Under the pieces are notes generated by a model, which ran no database searches, had not been told where the DNA came from, and saw only the letters and a program-made list of their open reading frames with translations. Shown here piece after piece: positions 28,501 to 36,107 of a stretch of DNA of 64,000 nucleotides. Where the stretch lies: contig JAHDFB010000010.1 of the NCBI GenBank assembly GCA_020628475.1, positions 1 to 64,000 of the forward strand, in the 5' to 3' direction. This DNA is from Saprospiraceae bacterium (GTDB lineage Bacteria; Bacteroidota; Bacteroidia; Chitinophagales; Saprospiraceae). How positions within the stretch are numbered: position 1 is the stretch's first letter; each line of letters begins with the position of its first letter. The translations under genes were made by a program, and so were the position numbers.

Positions 28501-29113
28501 AGCTTTTCAGATTTGTCTCGATCTCGTGCAATAAATCTTCCACCCGATCTAAATCACTCTGGGTCAATGATAGTTTACTAAGCGCTTCTCGTTTTCTGCT
28601 CTTATATTTAGATATTCCAGCCGCCTGCTCAAACATTTTTCTTCGAGCCTGATCTTTATCTTGTAGGATATCGTCTACCATGCCCAATTCGATAATCGCA
28701 TACGAATTAGATCCAACCCCCGTGTCAACAAGTAAGTTCTTAATATCCTTCAATCTACATATTACATCATTGAGCCGGTACTCACTTTCACCACTCCGAT
28801 ACAAAGTTCTGGAAACCTTGACGATATGATAATCAGATGGAAGTATTCCTTTATTATTCTCAAAAGAAATGGAGACCTCTGCTGTTGGAGATTTCTTTCG
28901 TTTACGAGTACCATTGAAGATAACATCCTGCATTTTTTCAAGACGCAGTTCTTTAGACTTTTGTTCACCCAGCACCCAGCGTATAGCATCAATAATATTG
29001 GACTTGCCACTACCATTGGGGCCAACGATACCGGTAACACTTTCATTGAAATGAATAACCGTATCCTTCGCAAAACTCTTAAATCCTTTTATCTCTAGAC
29101 TCTGTAACCGCAT
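25577..29113 (-). CDS. smc: SMC chromosome-partition protein
   Basis: A 1,178-residue SMC ATPase that condenses and segregates the chromosome. Walker A (VGPNGSGKSNIIDA) lies near residue 33. Long coiled coils flank a hinge (about 515-690). The C-terminal head carries the signature SQLSGGEKTLTASALLF near 1074 and Walker B FCIFDEVDAPLDD near 1101. I chose the ATG at 29113 (MRLQSLEIKGFKSF), because a start at 29122 would lie inside the -7 box at 29120-29127. The DnaA-box cluster lies just upstream. ScpA/ScpB are not in the window. Confidence 0.96.
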   Translation of the reverse strand: MRLQSLEIKGFKSFAKDTVIHFNESVTGIVGPNGSGKSNIIDAIRWVLGEQKSKELRLEKMQDVIFNGTRKRKKSPTAEVSISFENNKGILPSDYHIVKVSRTLYRSGESEYRLNDVICRLKDIKNLLVDTGVGSNSYAIIELGMVDDILQDKDQARRKMFEQAAGISKYKSRKREALSKLSLTQSDLDRVEDLLHEIETNLKSLEKQAKRTKKYLDLKSKYKHLSLQFHLVKINALRDELIKIEKEITASNVKYIELRATIDRKESALEKEKLKNINDEKQLSLFQQKISTLTDTIRKQESRKEILQNEMNHSSDKVAGLQRRAQLLEEKILDLQESIRHTNDRIVIEEVEQGDRDTIFEEAQKKHKSLSIQYEDNKSLAEQKEQEKVELDKQQLHVEKEHAITLNKIQQSEHTIHFLKERASEQQEKVKKENDQLELIQKESIVIQKELSELQQSEEDKKNNIELLRLEIDEELKNKRALERKIDIKQNEISLLKSMINKLEGFPESIKFLHKEWKRKKVMLSDVISCEEADRAAVEMVMGDYLDYFIVDTMDEALEAISLLRNKNRGKAKFFILDRIPSLESSYDVPLSSMKSLIEVDAKYAALIDYILFDTYQINASNRSDLDRFDQISLVANDGSFLTRNAQIVGGSNSVFEGKRIGRKKKLESLIKDADALQISLNSISASITELERKKSNLSKQDFSKQIKDFQNQLDQKRKIQFKLQASVDNVHQSLEQQESSILEQTKTIEANALKLEDLAVRKKEIAESIHLLLPQLSQTGLLNQLTEQLSVLSREMNEAQISKLQQQNLILNLRKENGFNTEKLNESLAEKKAILTAQEREIDKQSKREDEYKRVKILLENSYKERKNEQSDLGDIEQSYFDAKHRINEEEMLVKQLNKEFAELQSVINGAKDKASDYSFKIQGIKQRVNIEFSEEINSIDIDIPEDFQLDEQALQLEKMQNRLSNFGDINPMAVEAYDEMLVRKENIDVQKQDILQAKDQLIATMDEIETTATKLFLEAFEEARKHFVTVFRSLFTKDDDCDLILLDPENPLKSGIEIIAKPKGKRPQSLSQLSGGEKTLTASALLFSLYLLKPAPFCIFDEVDAPLDDQNVQKFTNIIRAFSQDSQFLVVTHNKATMAELDVLYGVFMEEKGVSSVSQVDFRHFDHNPVMTEAIA

Positions 29114-29119
29114 AGCCTG

Positions 29120-29127
29120 CAAAAGTA
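29120..29127 (-). promoter_or_regulatory. -7 box TACTTTTG for smc
   Basis: Perfect TAnnTTTG on the minus strand with 6 nt between box and ATG, implying a leaderless or near-leaderless mRNA. No clear -33 TTTG. Confidence 0.55.
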
Positions 29128-29156
29128 ATTTATCATTCCTTAAAGCTTAAATATAG

Positions 29157-29228
29157 TTTTCCACATTAGTGGACAAACAATACTTTTCCACGTTTGACCT
29201 GTGGATAAACGATAATACTCGTGGAAAA
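29157..29228. other. Cluster of five DnaA-box-like 9-mers; candidate oriC
   Basis: Within 72 bp there are TTTTCCACA (29157), AGTGGACAA (29168), TTTTCCACG (29184), TGTGGATAA (29200, a perfect inverted TTATCCACA) and CGTGGAAAA (29220). Orientations are +, -, +, -, -. Spacings are 11-20 bp. The cluster is intergenic between smc and the RAYT-like element, with AT-rich DNA on its left side and again from about 29460 to 29560. This is the pattern of a DnaA-assembly site. It could be the chromosome origin, a DnaA-titration site, or DnaA control of smc. dnaA and dnaN are not in the window. Confidence 0.5.
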
Positions 29229-29258
29229 CTTACTAGATCACTGACATAATCTGTATTA

Positions 29259-29381
29259 GGGCGATCGAGCGTTACGCTTCAGGGCTCGCAATACTGCTCG
29301 GCTTCCATGAAATGAGCAAGTCTGCTCATTTATGGAATCTAGGCCTAGGGCCTACCCATTTCGCATCACTATCGCATGGAG
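29259..29381 (+). repeat. GC-rich palindromic interspersed repeat, copy A
   Basis: Begins GGGCGATC and ends CACTATCGCATGGAG. It contains a strong hairpin (about 29304-29336, 15-bp stem with one bulge) and a TAGGCCTA/AGGGCCTA block. Compared with copies B and C it shares the tail and the overall design but has a diverged middle. It forms the left boundary of the RAYT-like element. Confidence 0.6.
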
Positions 29382-29675
29382 ATTTGATTTATCCGAAGAT
29401 CAATCCTCGACACCCTACATCCATGTATGAATTCCGGTCCAATCAAAATAAGTCGTGAAACCATGATAAGTTTTTATTAAATCTATAATGCCCCCTTAAG
29501 AAAATTGTCAATCCTAATACCTCATATTAAAGATAATTTTAATATTTGGATTAAATACAACCTCCACTACCATCCTGTCAAACAGGAAGTTACACAGGAA
29601 TTTTAAAATTCTTGTTCAATTCAGGAACGAAATCACCTGCTCATTACACTAATAAGAAAACTCAAAGCGCGTATC
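29382..29675. other. Intergenic stretch inside the RAYT-like element
   Basis: About 290 bp between repeat A and the transposase-like start. It is AT-rich from 29440 to 29560 and holds a small hairpin (CCTGT-caa-ACAGG, near 29573). No gene and no clear TAnnTTTG promoter are visible. Confidence 0.5.
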
Positions 29676-30326
29676 ATGCATAAAACCAAAGAAATTTACC
29701 CAGGAGCTTTCTACATATTTGAAAGTAAAGCAGCAGCAAATAGCAATTACATTGAAAATTTAAGAGAAGCCAAACAACTTCTGATATACGCTAACCATTA
29801 TTTGAAGTCCTACCTTAAAATTCATGACTATATCATAACTCGACATGGTTGGCAATTTGCAATAAGCATCAACAAGGATTTCCCTTCACATCAGAACCAA
29901 GAGCCATGGAGAGTTGTTTCCGAACGAATCCGATTATTTCTTTCAACTTATGTACGATACATCAATCATCATAGAAATCGCACCGGCGTATTGGTTCAAA
30001 AGAATTACATTAAATACTATTTTGAAACCTGGAAAGAGGCAAAAAGCCATCTAGACCGCATGAGAACACAACAAATCAGATTGTATCAACGAAAGAGAAA
30101 ATATCGAGGTTTGAAATTCCATTATAAAATTTCCAAAAAGAAGGAAATTGGATCCATATTCTTGTGTTCAAAAGCCTTGATAAAAATGAAATCGATACTC
30201 ATGGATGAATTGAGAATCCAACATTTATGGGCACTCAAGAATTTCGTAGGACCGAAATTGGTTGAAATCACCAAAAATCTCCATAAATCAACCAATCATC
30301 ACAAAACACACCAAAACTCCAGCTAA
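29676..30326 (+). CDS. Degenerate RAYT/IS200-like (Y1 transposase-fold) protein
   Basis: A 216-residue basic protein. The N-terminal half follows the RAYT pattern by eye: an opening resembling the family's YHIYNR segment (PGAFYIFES), a helix ending KSYLKIHDYIITRHGWQFAISIN where RAYTs read AYCLMPxHFHLLV, and LFLSTYVRYINHHRNRTGVLVQ where RAYTs read LLSSYTRAINKxxxRxGSLFQ. The HUH metal pair is replaced (HGWQF), so the protein is probably catalytically dead or altered. The C-terminal half is Lys/Arg-rich and lacks the usual NPV block. It sits between two inverted GC-rich repeats, as RAYT genes do. It could be a domesticated repeat-binding protein. The family call rests on pattern similarity only. 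Confidence 0.5.
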   Translation: MHKTKEIYPGAFYIFESKAAANSNYIENLREAKQLLIYANHYLKSYLKIHDYIITRHGWQFAISINKDFPSHQNQEPWRVVSERIRLFLSTYVRYINHHRNRTGVLVQKNYIKYYFETWKEAKSHLDRMRTQQIRLYQRKRKYRGLKFHYKISKKKEIGSIFLCSKALIKMKSILMDELRIQHLWALKNFVGPKLVEITKNLHKSTNHHKTHQNSS

Positions 30327-30480
30327 TCTCCCCCAATTTTCCTATAAAAATATCCCCCGATTCCGCATTAACCAAACTTACTCGCCAGCATTCCTCCAGC
30401 GAAACCACATGCCCTACCACCAACTCAACACTTCTCAGTTCCCTATTTACCCCCCCTCTTCTTCCTCCTATTTACATCCC
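30327..30480. other. C-rich, G-depleted intergenic tract
   Basis: About 155 bp with, by hand count, 8 G and about 60 C on the plus strand, including runs of five to seven C. It runs from the 3' end of the RAYT-like gene into repeat B. An open frame here (30262-30519) overlaps the end of the RAYT-like gene in another frame and does not look coding. Confidence 0.6.
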
Positions 30481-30597
30481 CTCCGCGATAAAGATAGTAG
30501 CTGGCACGCGCACGCGTGATCCCGTAGGGATGAACTCGTGATACAGCGAATAGCTTGGCTCTCCGTTATTCGGTCATCGATGACGGAGAGATCGCCC
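30481..30597 (-). repeat. GC-rich palindromic interspersed repeat, copy B
   Basis: Read on the minus strand it begins GGGCGATC and ends GCTACTATCTTTATCGCGGAG. It shares with copy C the words GCTATTCGC, then TCATCC, then GCTACTATC-n-TATC. It contains a long inverted repeat (CTCTCCGTcATcGATGACcGA region) and a second short palindrome. It is oriented opposite to copy A and ends 18 bp before the topB -7 box. Confidence 0.65.
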
Positions 30598-30614
30598 AAA
30601 ATAAAAATTAAGCA

Positions 30615-30622
30615 TACCTTTG
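30615..30622 (+). promoter_or_regulatory. -7 box TACCTTTG for topB
   Basis: Perfect TAnnTTTG, read as TACCTTTGCAGCATG into the topB start with a 4-nt gap. The region where the -33 element should be lies in the end of repeat B, and no TTTG is found there. Confidence 0.6.
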
Positions 30623-30626
30623 CAGC

Positions 30627-32462
30627 ATGAAATTGTGCATTGCGGAGAAGCCTTCTGTAGCAAAAGAAATTGCAAAATTGCTACAAGCAAATACGAGGAG
30701 AGATGGTTATTTTGAAAGCCCAAACTATGTTGTAACCTGGACTTTTGGCCATCTGTGCACCTTATTTACGCCGGAGGATTACGACCCGCTTTGGAAGAAA
30801 TGGCAACTCGATAGCCTACCTATGCTTCCAGATCGATATCAGACCAAAGTCATGCAAGATAAAGGGGTGCGCAAACAATTCGAGACGATCAAAAAACTCT
30901 GTCAAAAAGCTGATCTAATCATAAACTGTGGAGATGCCGGTCAAGAAGGAGAACTCATACAACGGTGGGTACTGAAACAAGCCAATTGCCAAAAACCACT
31001 TAAAAGACTGTGGATTTCTTCCTTGACGACAGAGGCGATGAAAGATGGATTTAGAAATCTGCAAGAAGGCTCTAATTTTGATAATCTTTATTACGCGGGT
31101 ATGTCAAGAGCAATAGGAGATTGGCTTCTTGGAATGAATGCCACACGATTATATACCTTGAAATACGCTGATTATGGAACCGTTCTGTCCATAGGTCGTG
31201 TACAAACACCTACACTGGCAATGTTGGTCAATCGATATTTGGAAATAGAACGATTCGTCTCAAAACCATTTTGGGAAATTGAAACCATCTTCAAAAACGT
31301 CCATTTTCGATGTACTGAAGGAAGATTTCTTGATAAAAGCAAAGCGGAAGCGGTGCTCGGGAAAATCAAACTTTCTGACTTTGAAATCAAGGATTTCGAG
31401 AAAAAGAAAGGGAAAGAATATGCACCCAAATTGTTTGATCTGACTAGTCTACAAGTGTTCTGTAACAAGTCATTCGGAATGACTGCAGATCAAACCTTGA
31501 AAACAGCACAAACGCTATACGAAAGGAAGCTTATCAGTTACCCAAGGGTTGATACCAACTACCTTCCTTCCGATCAATACAATAAAATACCGGGTATTTT
31601 AAAATCACTGACAAATTATCAGCAATTTACCAGTAAAATTTTAGCAGAACCTATCAAGAAAACTAAACGTGTTTTCAATGATAAAAAAGTGACCGATCAC
31701 CATGCTATTATTCCAACTGGACAACAAGCAGCTCTTGATGGAAACTTACTAAAGGTATACGAAAGCATCGTAAAGAATTTTATTGCAAATTTTTATCCAG
31801 ATTGTATCGTTTCCAACACGACCGTTTTTGGAATGGTGCAAGAAATATCGTTCAAGGCAAGTGGTAAAGAAATATTGGAGCTCGGATGGCGAGAGGTGAT
31901 TCCTCCTTCTAAAAGCGAAAAGAAAAAAGAAGACGGAGAAAATTCCAATCAAATCATTCCAGTATTTGAAAAAGGTGAAAAAGGTCCACATAAACCGCAG
32001 ATCATTGAAAAGAAGACGCAAGCGCCCAAGCCATATACAGAAGCAACTTTATTGAGAGCCATGGAAACAGCGGGTAAAAAAGTAGAAGACGAAGAACTAC
32101 GTGAATTAATGAAAGCCAACGGTATTGGGAGACCGTCAACACGTGCAAATATTATTGAAACACTGTTTAAACGCCAATATATAAAACGGGTTCGCAAAAA
32201 TCTGATCCCTACAGAAGTAGGAATAAAGCTCATCTCTATTATCGATAACCCATTACTTAAATCTGCCGAATTGACTGGGCACTGGGAACGAAAATTAAAG
32301 GAAATTTCCAATGGTAATTACAGTCCAAAAAGCTTCATAAATGAAATGAAGAGCATGTGCGATCAGTTAGTAACAGAGGTCCGAATGTCAAAACGAACGG
32401 ATCGAATATCCGCACCAAATAATAAGACTAAAAGAGCAAGAAAAACTAAAAAGAAAGCTTAA
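30627..32462 (+). CDS. topB: DNA topoisomerase III
   Basis: A 611-residue type IA topoisomerase. The N-terminal Toprim domain has the catalytic IAEKPSVAKEIA, and its acidic loop reads INCGDAGQEGELI. Most type IA enzymes have DPDREGE here; the DAG form is known in Bacteroidota TopB-like enzymes, but Gln in place of Arg is unusual. The active-site Tyr lies near residue 305 in KLISYPRVDTNYLP. ATLLRAMETAGKKV and GIGRPSTRANIIETL are conserved C-terminal blocks. There is no Zn-ribbon tail; the protein ends in a Lys/Arg-rich stretch. It probably resolves recombination and replication intermediates. Confidence 0.94.
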   Translation: MKLCIAEKPSVAKEIAKLLQANTRRDGYFESPNYVVTWTFGHLCTLFTPEDYDPLWKKWQLDSLPMLPDRYQTKVMQDKGVRKQFETIKKLCQKADLIINCGDAGQEGELIQRWVLKQANCQKPLKRLWISSLTTEAMKDGFRNLQEGSNFDNLYYAGMSRAIGDWLLGMNATRLYTLKYADYGTVLSIGRVQTPTLAMLVNRYLEIERFVSKPFWEIETIFKNVHFRCTEGRFLDKSKAEAVLGKIKLSDFEIKDFEKKKGKEYAPKLFDLTSLQVFCNKSFGMTADQTLKTAQTLYERKLISYPRVDTNYLPSDQYNKIPGILKSLTNYQQFTSKILAEPIKKTKRVFNDKKVTDHHAIIPTGQQAALDGNLLKVYESIVKNFIANFYPDCIVSNTTVFGMVQEISFKASGKEILELGWREVIPPSKSEKKKEDGENSNQIIPVFEKGEKGPHKPQIIEKKTQAPKPYTEATLLRAMETAGKKVEDEELRELMKANGIGRPSTRANIIETLFKRQYIKRVRKNLIPTEVGIKLISIIDNPLLKSAELTGHWERKLKEISNGNYSPKSFINEMKSMCDQLVTEVRMSKRTDRISAPNNKTKRARKTKKKA

Positions 32463-32467
32463 AGCTT

Positions 32468-33853
32468 TTAGCTCGATGAAGTTTCCAATTCTTTTTTCCA
32501 ATCCAAAAAGAAAAAGTAATAGAGCGATACAAAGGATATGATAATCCAATAAAAAATCTCAGTTGCCCAAGCCATTTTCAATCCATAAGTAGAATACTCA
32601 ACAACCACGTACAGTAGCATAAGGTATAATCCCGATGTGATTAATTTGAGAATAAATCCCCAAGCCGTTTTCCCCATCCCAATCAGGCTATCAAAATAAA
32701 TCGATCCGATCGAAAATAGAGCCATGATAGCAATCAGAATATAAAAAATAGGTTGCGCTTCCTGAATCAAGCTCATATCCTCCTTCCCAAAAAATGGATA
32801 AAGCAATTGCTCTGGAAAAACAAGCACCGGAACTGAAATGGCCATGGTTATGGTAAAATTTAACAAAGTGACCTTATTCGTCGCAGGAATAATTTCAGAA
32901 TAGGCAGATTTACCTATTAAGTTACTTGTGATAGTGTTCATAGCGGTGGCAAAGCCCCAAGTCGGCACGGATAGTATCAGATAAATCACACGGATAATAT
33001 TCGAAATACCCAATTCATGCCTACCTAAATTTTCAATGATTCCGAAAAAGATGAGCCAACTGCCCAAGCCTACGATGACCTGTAATACAATGTTGAATGA
33101 AATATTAAATATTTCAGAAAACAGCTTCAAATCCAATTCCGGTCTTTTGAAAATATTTTCGACTACAGGATGGCGTTCCAAGATCATATAAAACACAAAT
33201 AGACCAAAAGCCGCAAATTCTGCTAACGAACTGGCTAGTCCTGCACCAGCAATGCCCAACTCATCAAAACCAAACTTTCCAAAAATCAATATGTAATTGA
33301 ACACGATATTAATGATCGCCAAATATAAGGTGTCAATAACGATAAATTTCGGTTTTGATATGCCCGTATAGTAAGCGACTATTCCAACGCCCAAATAACT
33401 AAAAAAGATACCGAGTGAACGTGGACGTAAATATTCCATCCCCTTTTCGAGCAATAAATGGTCATCAATAAATAATCCAAGCATCTGCTCTCCAAAAAAG
33501 CGAATACTCAAGAAAATTATCGCTGCTAAAAAAAATTCAAATATTAATAAGGTATAAAAATGACGTTTTATACCTATTAGATTCCCTGCTCCATGTTGTC
33601 GAGCGATCAATATTTGTCCACCTCGCGAAAAACCAAACCCAATCGCTGAAACGATCAGGTAAAATATACTAACAATACTTATAGCCTGAAATTCTAAGGC
33701 GCTCTTGTGATATAAAAATACAGAATCTGAAACGGCAATAATATTCTGTACCGCACTTCCTAGCATAATAGGAATGGATAAAGAGATTATATTTTTATAT
33801 GTGGTTTTCGTTTTCAATCTAGTGTCCGTGTTCTGTAAAAATGGCTCTACCAT
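32468..33853 (-). CDS. MATE-family efflux transporter
   Basis: A 461-residue inner-membrane protein with about twelve membrane segments in two halves. The N-half opening IISLSIPIMLGSAVQNIIAVSDSVFL and the FSRGGQILIARQHGAGN loop are typical of MATE exporters; the C-half starts near ISFNIVLQVIVGLGSWLIFFGIIENLG. It would export cationic or drug-like compounds by sodium or proton antiport. The start is 27 nt downstream of the oligopeptidase gene on the same strand, so the two may share a transcript. Substrate unknown. Confidence 0.9.
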   Translation of the reverse strand: MVEPFLQNTDTRLKTKTTYKNIISLSIPIMLGSAVQNIIAVSDSVFLYHKSALEFQAISIVSIFYLIVSAIGFGFSRGGQILIARQHGAGNLIGIKRHFYTLLIFEFFLAAIIFLSIRFFGEQMLGLFIDDHLLLEKGMEYLRPRSLGIFFSYLGVGIVAYYTGISKPKFIVIDTLYLAIINIVFNYILIFGKFGFDELGIAGAGLASSLAEFAAFGLFVFYMILERHPVVENIFKRPELDLKLFSEIFNISFNIVLQVIVGLGSWLIFFGIIENLGRHELGISNIIRVIYLILSVPTWGFATAMNTITSNLIGKSAYSEIIPATNKVTLLNFTITMAISVPVLVFPEQLLYPFFGKEDMSLIQEAQPIFYILIAIMALFSIGSIYFDSLIGMGKTAWGFILKLITSGLYLMLLYVVVEYSTYGLKMAWATEIFYWIIISFVSLYYFFFLDWKKELETSSS

Positions 33854-33880
33854 CTAAAAAGATCATAGAGCCATTAAAAC

Positions 33881-36073
33881 TTATTGCTGTATGCCTGCTA
33901 AATCACAAATGAATGCATATTCTAAGGCAATTTCCTTGAATCGTTCAAATCGTCCACTCGCACCACCATGTCCCGCACCCATGTTTGTCTTAAAGAGTAA
34001 AGGATTACTGTCTGTTTTATACTCTCTTAATTTGGCTACCCATTTTGCAGGTTCCCAATATTGAACCTGAGAATCAAAATACCCAGTAGTTACCAACATC
34101 GATGGGTACGCTTTTTTCTCCACATTATCATACGGAGAATACGATTTTATGTACTCATAATAAGTGGGATCATTTGGATTTCCCCACTCATCATATTCTC
34201 CCGTTGTCAATGGTATGGTTTCATCTAACATGGTGGTTACAACATCTACAAATGGAACCTGCGCAACAACTCCTTTCCATAAAGATGGATCTTGATTGAT
34301 GATAGCTCCCATTAATAAACCACCAGCGCTTCCGCCCATAGCAAATAAATTATCGGCTGAAGCATACTTATTGTCAATCAAATATTTTCCACAATCTACA
34401 AAATCATTGAAAGTATTTTTCTTTTTCAACAATTTTCCATCTTCATACCAATGACGACCCATTTCTTCGCCTCCTCGAATATGAGCAATTACATAGACAA
34501 ATCCTCGATCCAATAAACTTAATCGTACACTTGAAAAGTATGGGTCCATGGAATTACCATAAGATCCGTATCCATATAATAAACAAGGGGCGCTACCATC
34601 TATTTTCGTATCCTTATGATAGACCACACTTACAGGAACCTTGACTCCATCTCGTACAGGAATCATGATTCGTTCTGACTTGTAATTGGCAGCATCAAAA
34701 TCGCCGATGACTTCCTGCTGTTTTAACAAGGTCTTGTCCTTGGTCTTCATGTTAAAATCATAGGTGGAATTCGGAGTTGTCATTGATGTATACCCCATTC
34801 GCAGAACATCTGTGTCAAAATCCATATTAACAGAAGTATATGACAAACTTGCATCCTCTCCAAAATCAATGTAATACTCTTCCCCTACCTGTGGAATAAC
34901 GCGTAATTTAGAAATACCATTGATTCTTTCCGAAAGTACCATGTAATTCTCGAAAATATCCATGCCTTCTAATAGCACATCTCCACGGTGTTCGATGATA
35001 TCCGTCCAATTGTCTTTTGAAGTATTATCCAAGGTCGTTGACATCAGTTTAAAGTTCTTCGCACCATCCTTATTGGTTCTAATAAACCATTTATCCTTGT
35101 AGTGCGAGATACCGTATTCCAGTCCTCGTTCACGTGCTTGAAAGACCTGAAAGGCACCATCTGGATTATGCGCATCCAAGAATCGGTATTCTTGAGATAA
35201 GGTAGAATATGATCCTATGATGATATATTTTTTAGACTTTGTTTTGTAAACAAAGGTTCCGAAGGTTTCATCCGCTTCATGAAATACTTCGACATCGGCA
35301 GTAGCTGGAGTTCCCAAGGTATGTCTGAAGATTTTATAGGCACGAAGAGCATCGTCCTTCACCGTGTAAAAAACGGTTTTATTATCATTAGCCCAAGTAA
35401 CACCACCAGTCGTGTTCGGTATCACATCTTCTAATAACTTACCTGTTTCTAAATCTTTAAATTTAATCGTATAGATTCTTCGACTTACATTATCCTCACC
35501 ATAGGCCAAAATTTTATTATTTGGACTCACCGATCTACCAGCTACATTATAATAATCAAAACCTTCCGCCAATTCATTGACATTAAGAAGAATTTCCTCC
35601 TCTGCTTCTAAATCACCTTTTTTTCTGCTATATATGGGATACTCCTGTCCTTCTTCAAAACGAGTAATATAATAGTAGCCATTATCCTTATAAGGAACAC
35701 TCATGTCCGTTTCCTTAATTCTTCCCTTGATTTCTTGAAACAAGTTTTCCTTAAAATCCTGTAAGTGCTCGGTCAACTGATCCGTATACTCATTTTCAGC
35801 TTCCAAATAAGCCACGACATCTTGAGTTTGTTGATCTGGGCTTTCCGCATTTTTTTGATCATCACTCAGCTTCATCCAATAATAATTATCCTCTCGAATA
35901 TCGCCATGCATTTCATGTTTATGTAGCTCTTTTTTCGCTACAGGTGCAGTAACATCTTTCACCTTATTCATCATTGTACTCACTTGTTTTTTTTCCGTTG
36001 TATTCGTTTGACATGACAAGAGAAGTATTGTCACGAAACTCAATAATATGTGATTTAAATTTTTTGTCATCAT
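33881..36073 (-). CDS. S9A prolyl oligopeptidase/oligopeptidase B-like lipoprotein
   Basis: A 730-residue serine peptidase starting MMTKNLNHILLSFVTILLLSCQ, a lipoprotein signal with lipobox LLSC. The N-terminal beta-propeller (about 50-460) opens with HGDIREDNYYWMKL. The alpha/beta-hydrolase domain has GYGSYGNSMDP, AHIRGGEEMGRHWYEDG and the triad Ser near 581 in MGGSAGGLLMG, Asp near 664 in YFDSQVQYWEP and His near 700 in NMGAGHGGASGR. This class cleaves short peptides after basic or proline residues. The longer frame to 36094 adds seven residues before the signal. Confidence 0.92.
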   Translation of the reverse strand: MMTKNLNHILLSFVTILLLSCQTNTTEKKQVSTMMNKVKDVTAPVAKKELHKHEMHGDIREDNYYWMKLSDDQKNAESPDQQTQDVVAYLEAENEYTDQLTEHLQDFKENLFQEIKGRIKETDMSVPYKDNGYYYITRFEEGQEYPIYSRKKGDLEAEEEILLNVNELAEGFDYYNVAGRSVSPNNKILAYGEDNVSRRIYTIKFKDLETGKLLEDVIPNTTGGVTWANDNKTVFYTVKDDALRAYKIFRHTLGTPATADVEVFHEADETFGTFVYKTKSKKYIIIGSYSTLSQEYRFLDAHNPDGAFQVFQARERGLEYGISHYKDKWFIRTNKDGAKNFKLMSTTLDNTSKDNWTDIIEHRGDVLLEGMDIFENYMVLSERINGISKLRVIPQVGEEYYIDFGEDASLSYTSVNMDFDTDVLRMGYTSMTTPNSTYDFNMKTKDKTLLKQQEVIGDFDAANYKSERIMIPVRDGVKVPVSVVYHKDTKIDGSAPCLLYGYGSYGNSMDPYFSSVRLSLLDRGFVYVIAHIRGGEEMGRHWYEDGKLLKKKNTFNDFVDCGKYLIDNKYASADNLFAMGGSAGGLLMGAIINQDPSLWKGVVAQVPFVDVVTTMLDETIPLTTGEYDEWGNPNDPTYYEYIKSYSPYDNVEKKAYPSMLVTTGYFDSQVQYWEPAKWVAKLREYKTDSNPLLFKTNMGAGHGGASGRFERFKEIALEYAFICDLAGIQQ

Positions 36074-36107
36074 AATTTTCTTTTGGTTGATCATTATTAG
36101 AGTAAAT

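Larger units (their letters stand above)
29259..30597. mobile_element. RAYT/REP-like element of about 1.34 kb bounded by inverted repeats
   Basis: The element begins with GGGCGATC (29259-29266) and ends with its inverse GATCGCCC (30590-30597). Each end is a GC-rich palindromic repeat of about 120 bp in opposite orientation, with one degenerate transposase-like gene inside. This is the layout of a RAYT flanked by REP-like elements. No target-site duplication could be recognised, and the transposase lacks the usual HUH residues, so the element may be immobile. Confidence 0.45.

Noticed and set aside
30262-30519. 85-residue rightward open frame overlapping the end of the RAYT-like gene
   Set aside because: It lies in the C-rich tract, has no recognisable domain and no promoter; Pro/Ser/His-rich composition follows from the base bias.
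32454-32468. Small AAAGCT/AGCTTT hairpin at the topB-MATE junction
   Set aside because: The stem is only 6 bp and overlaps the topB stop; too weak to call a terminator.
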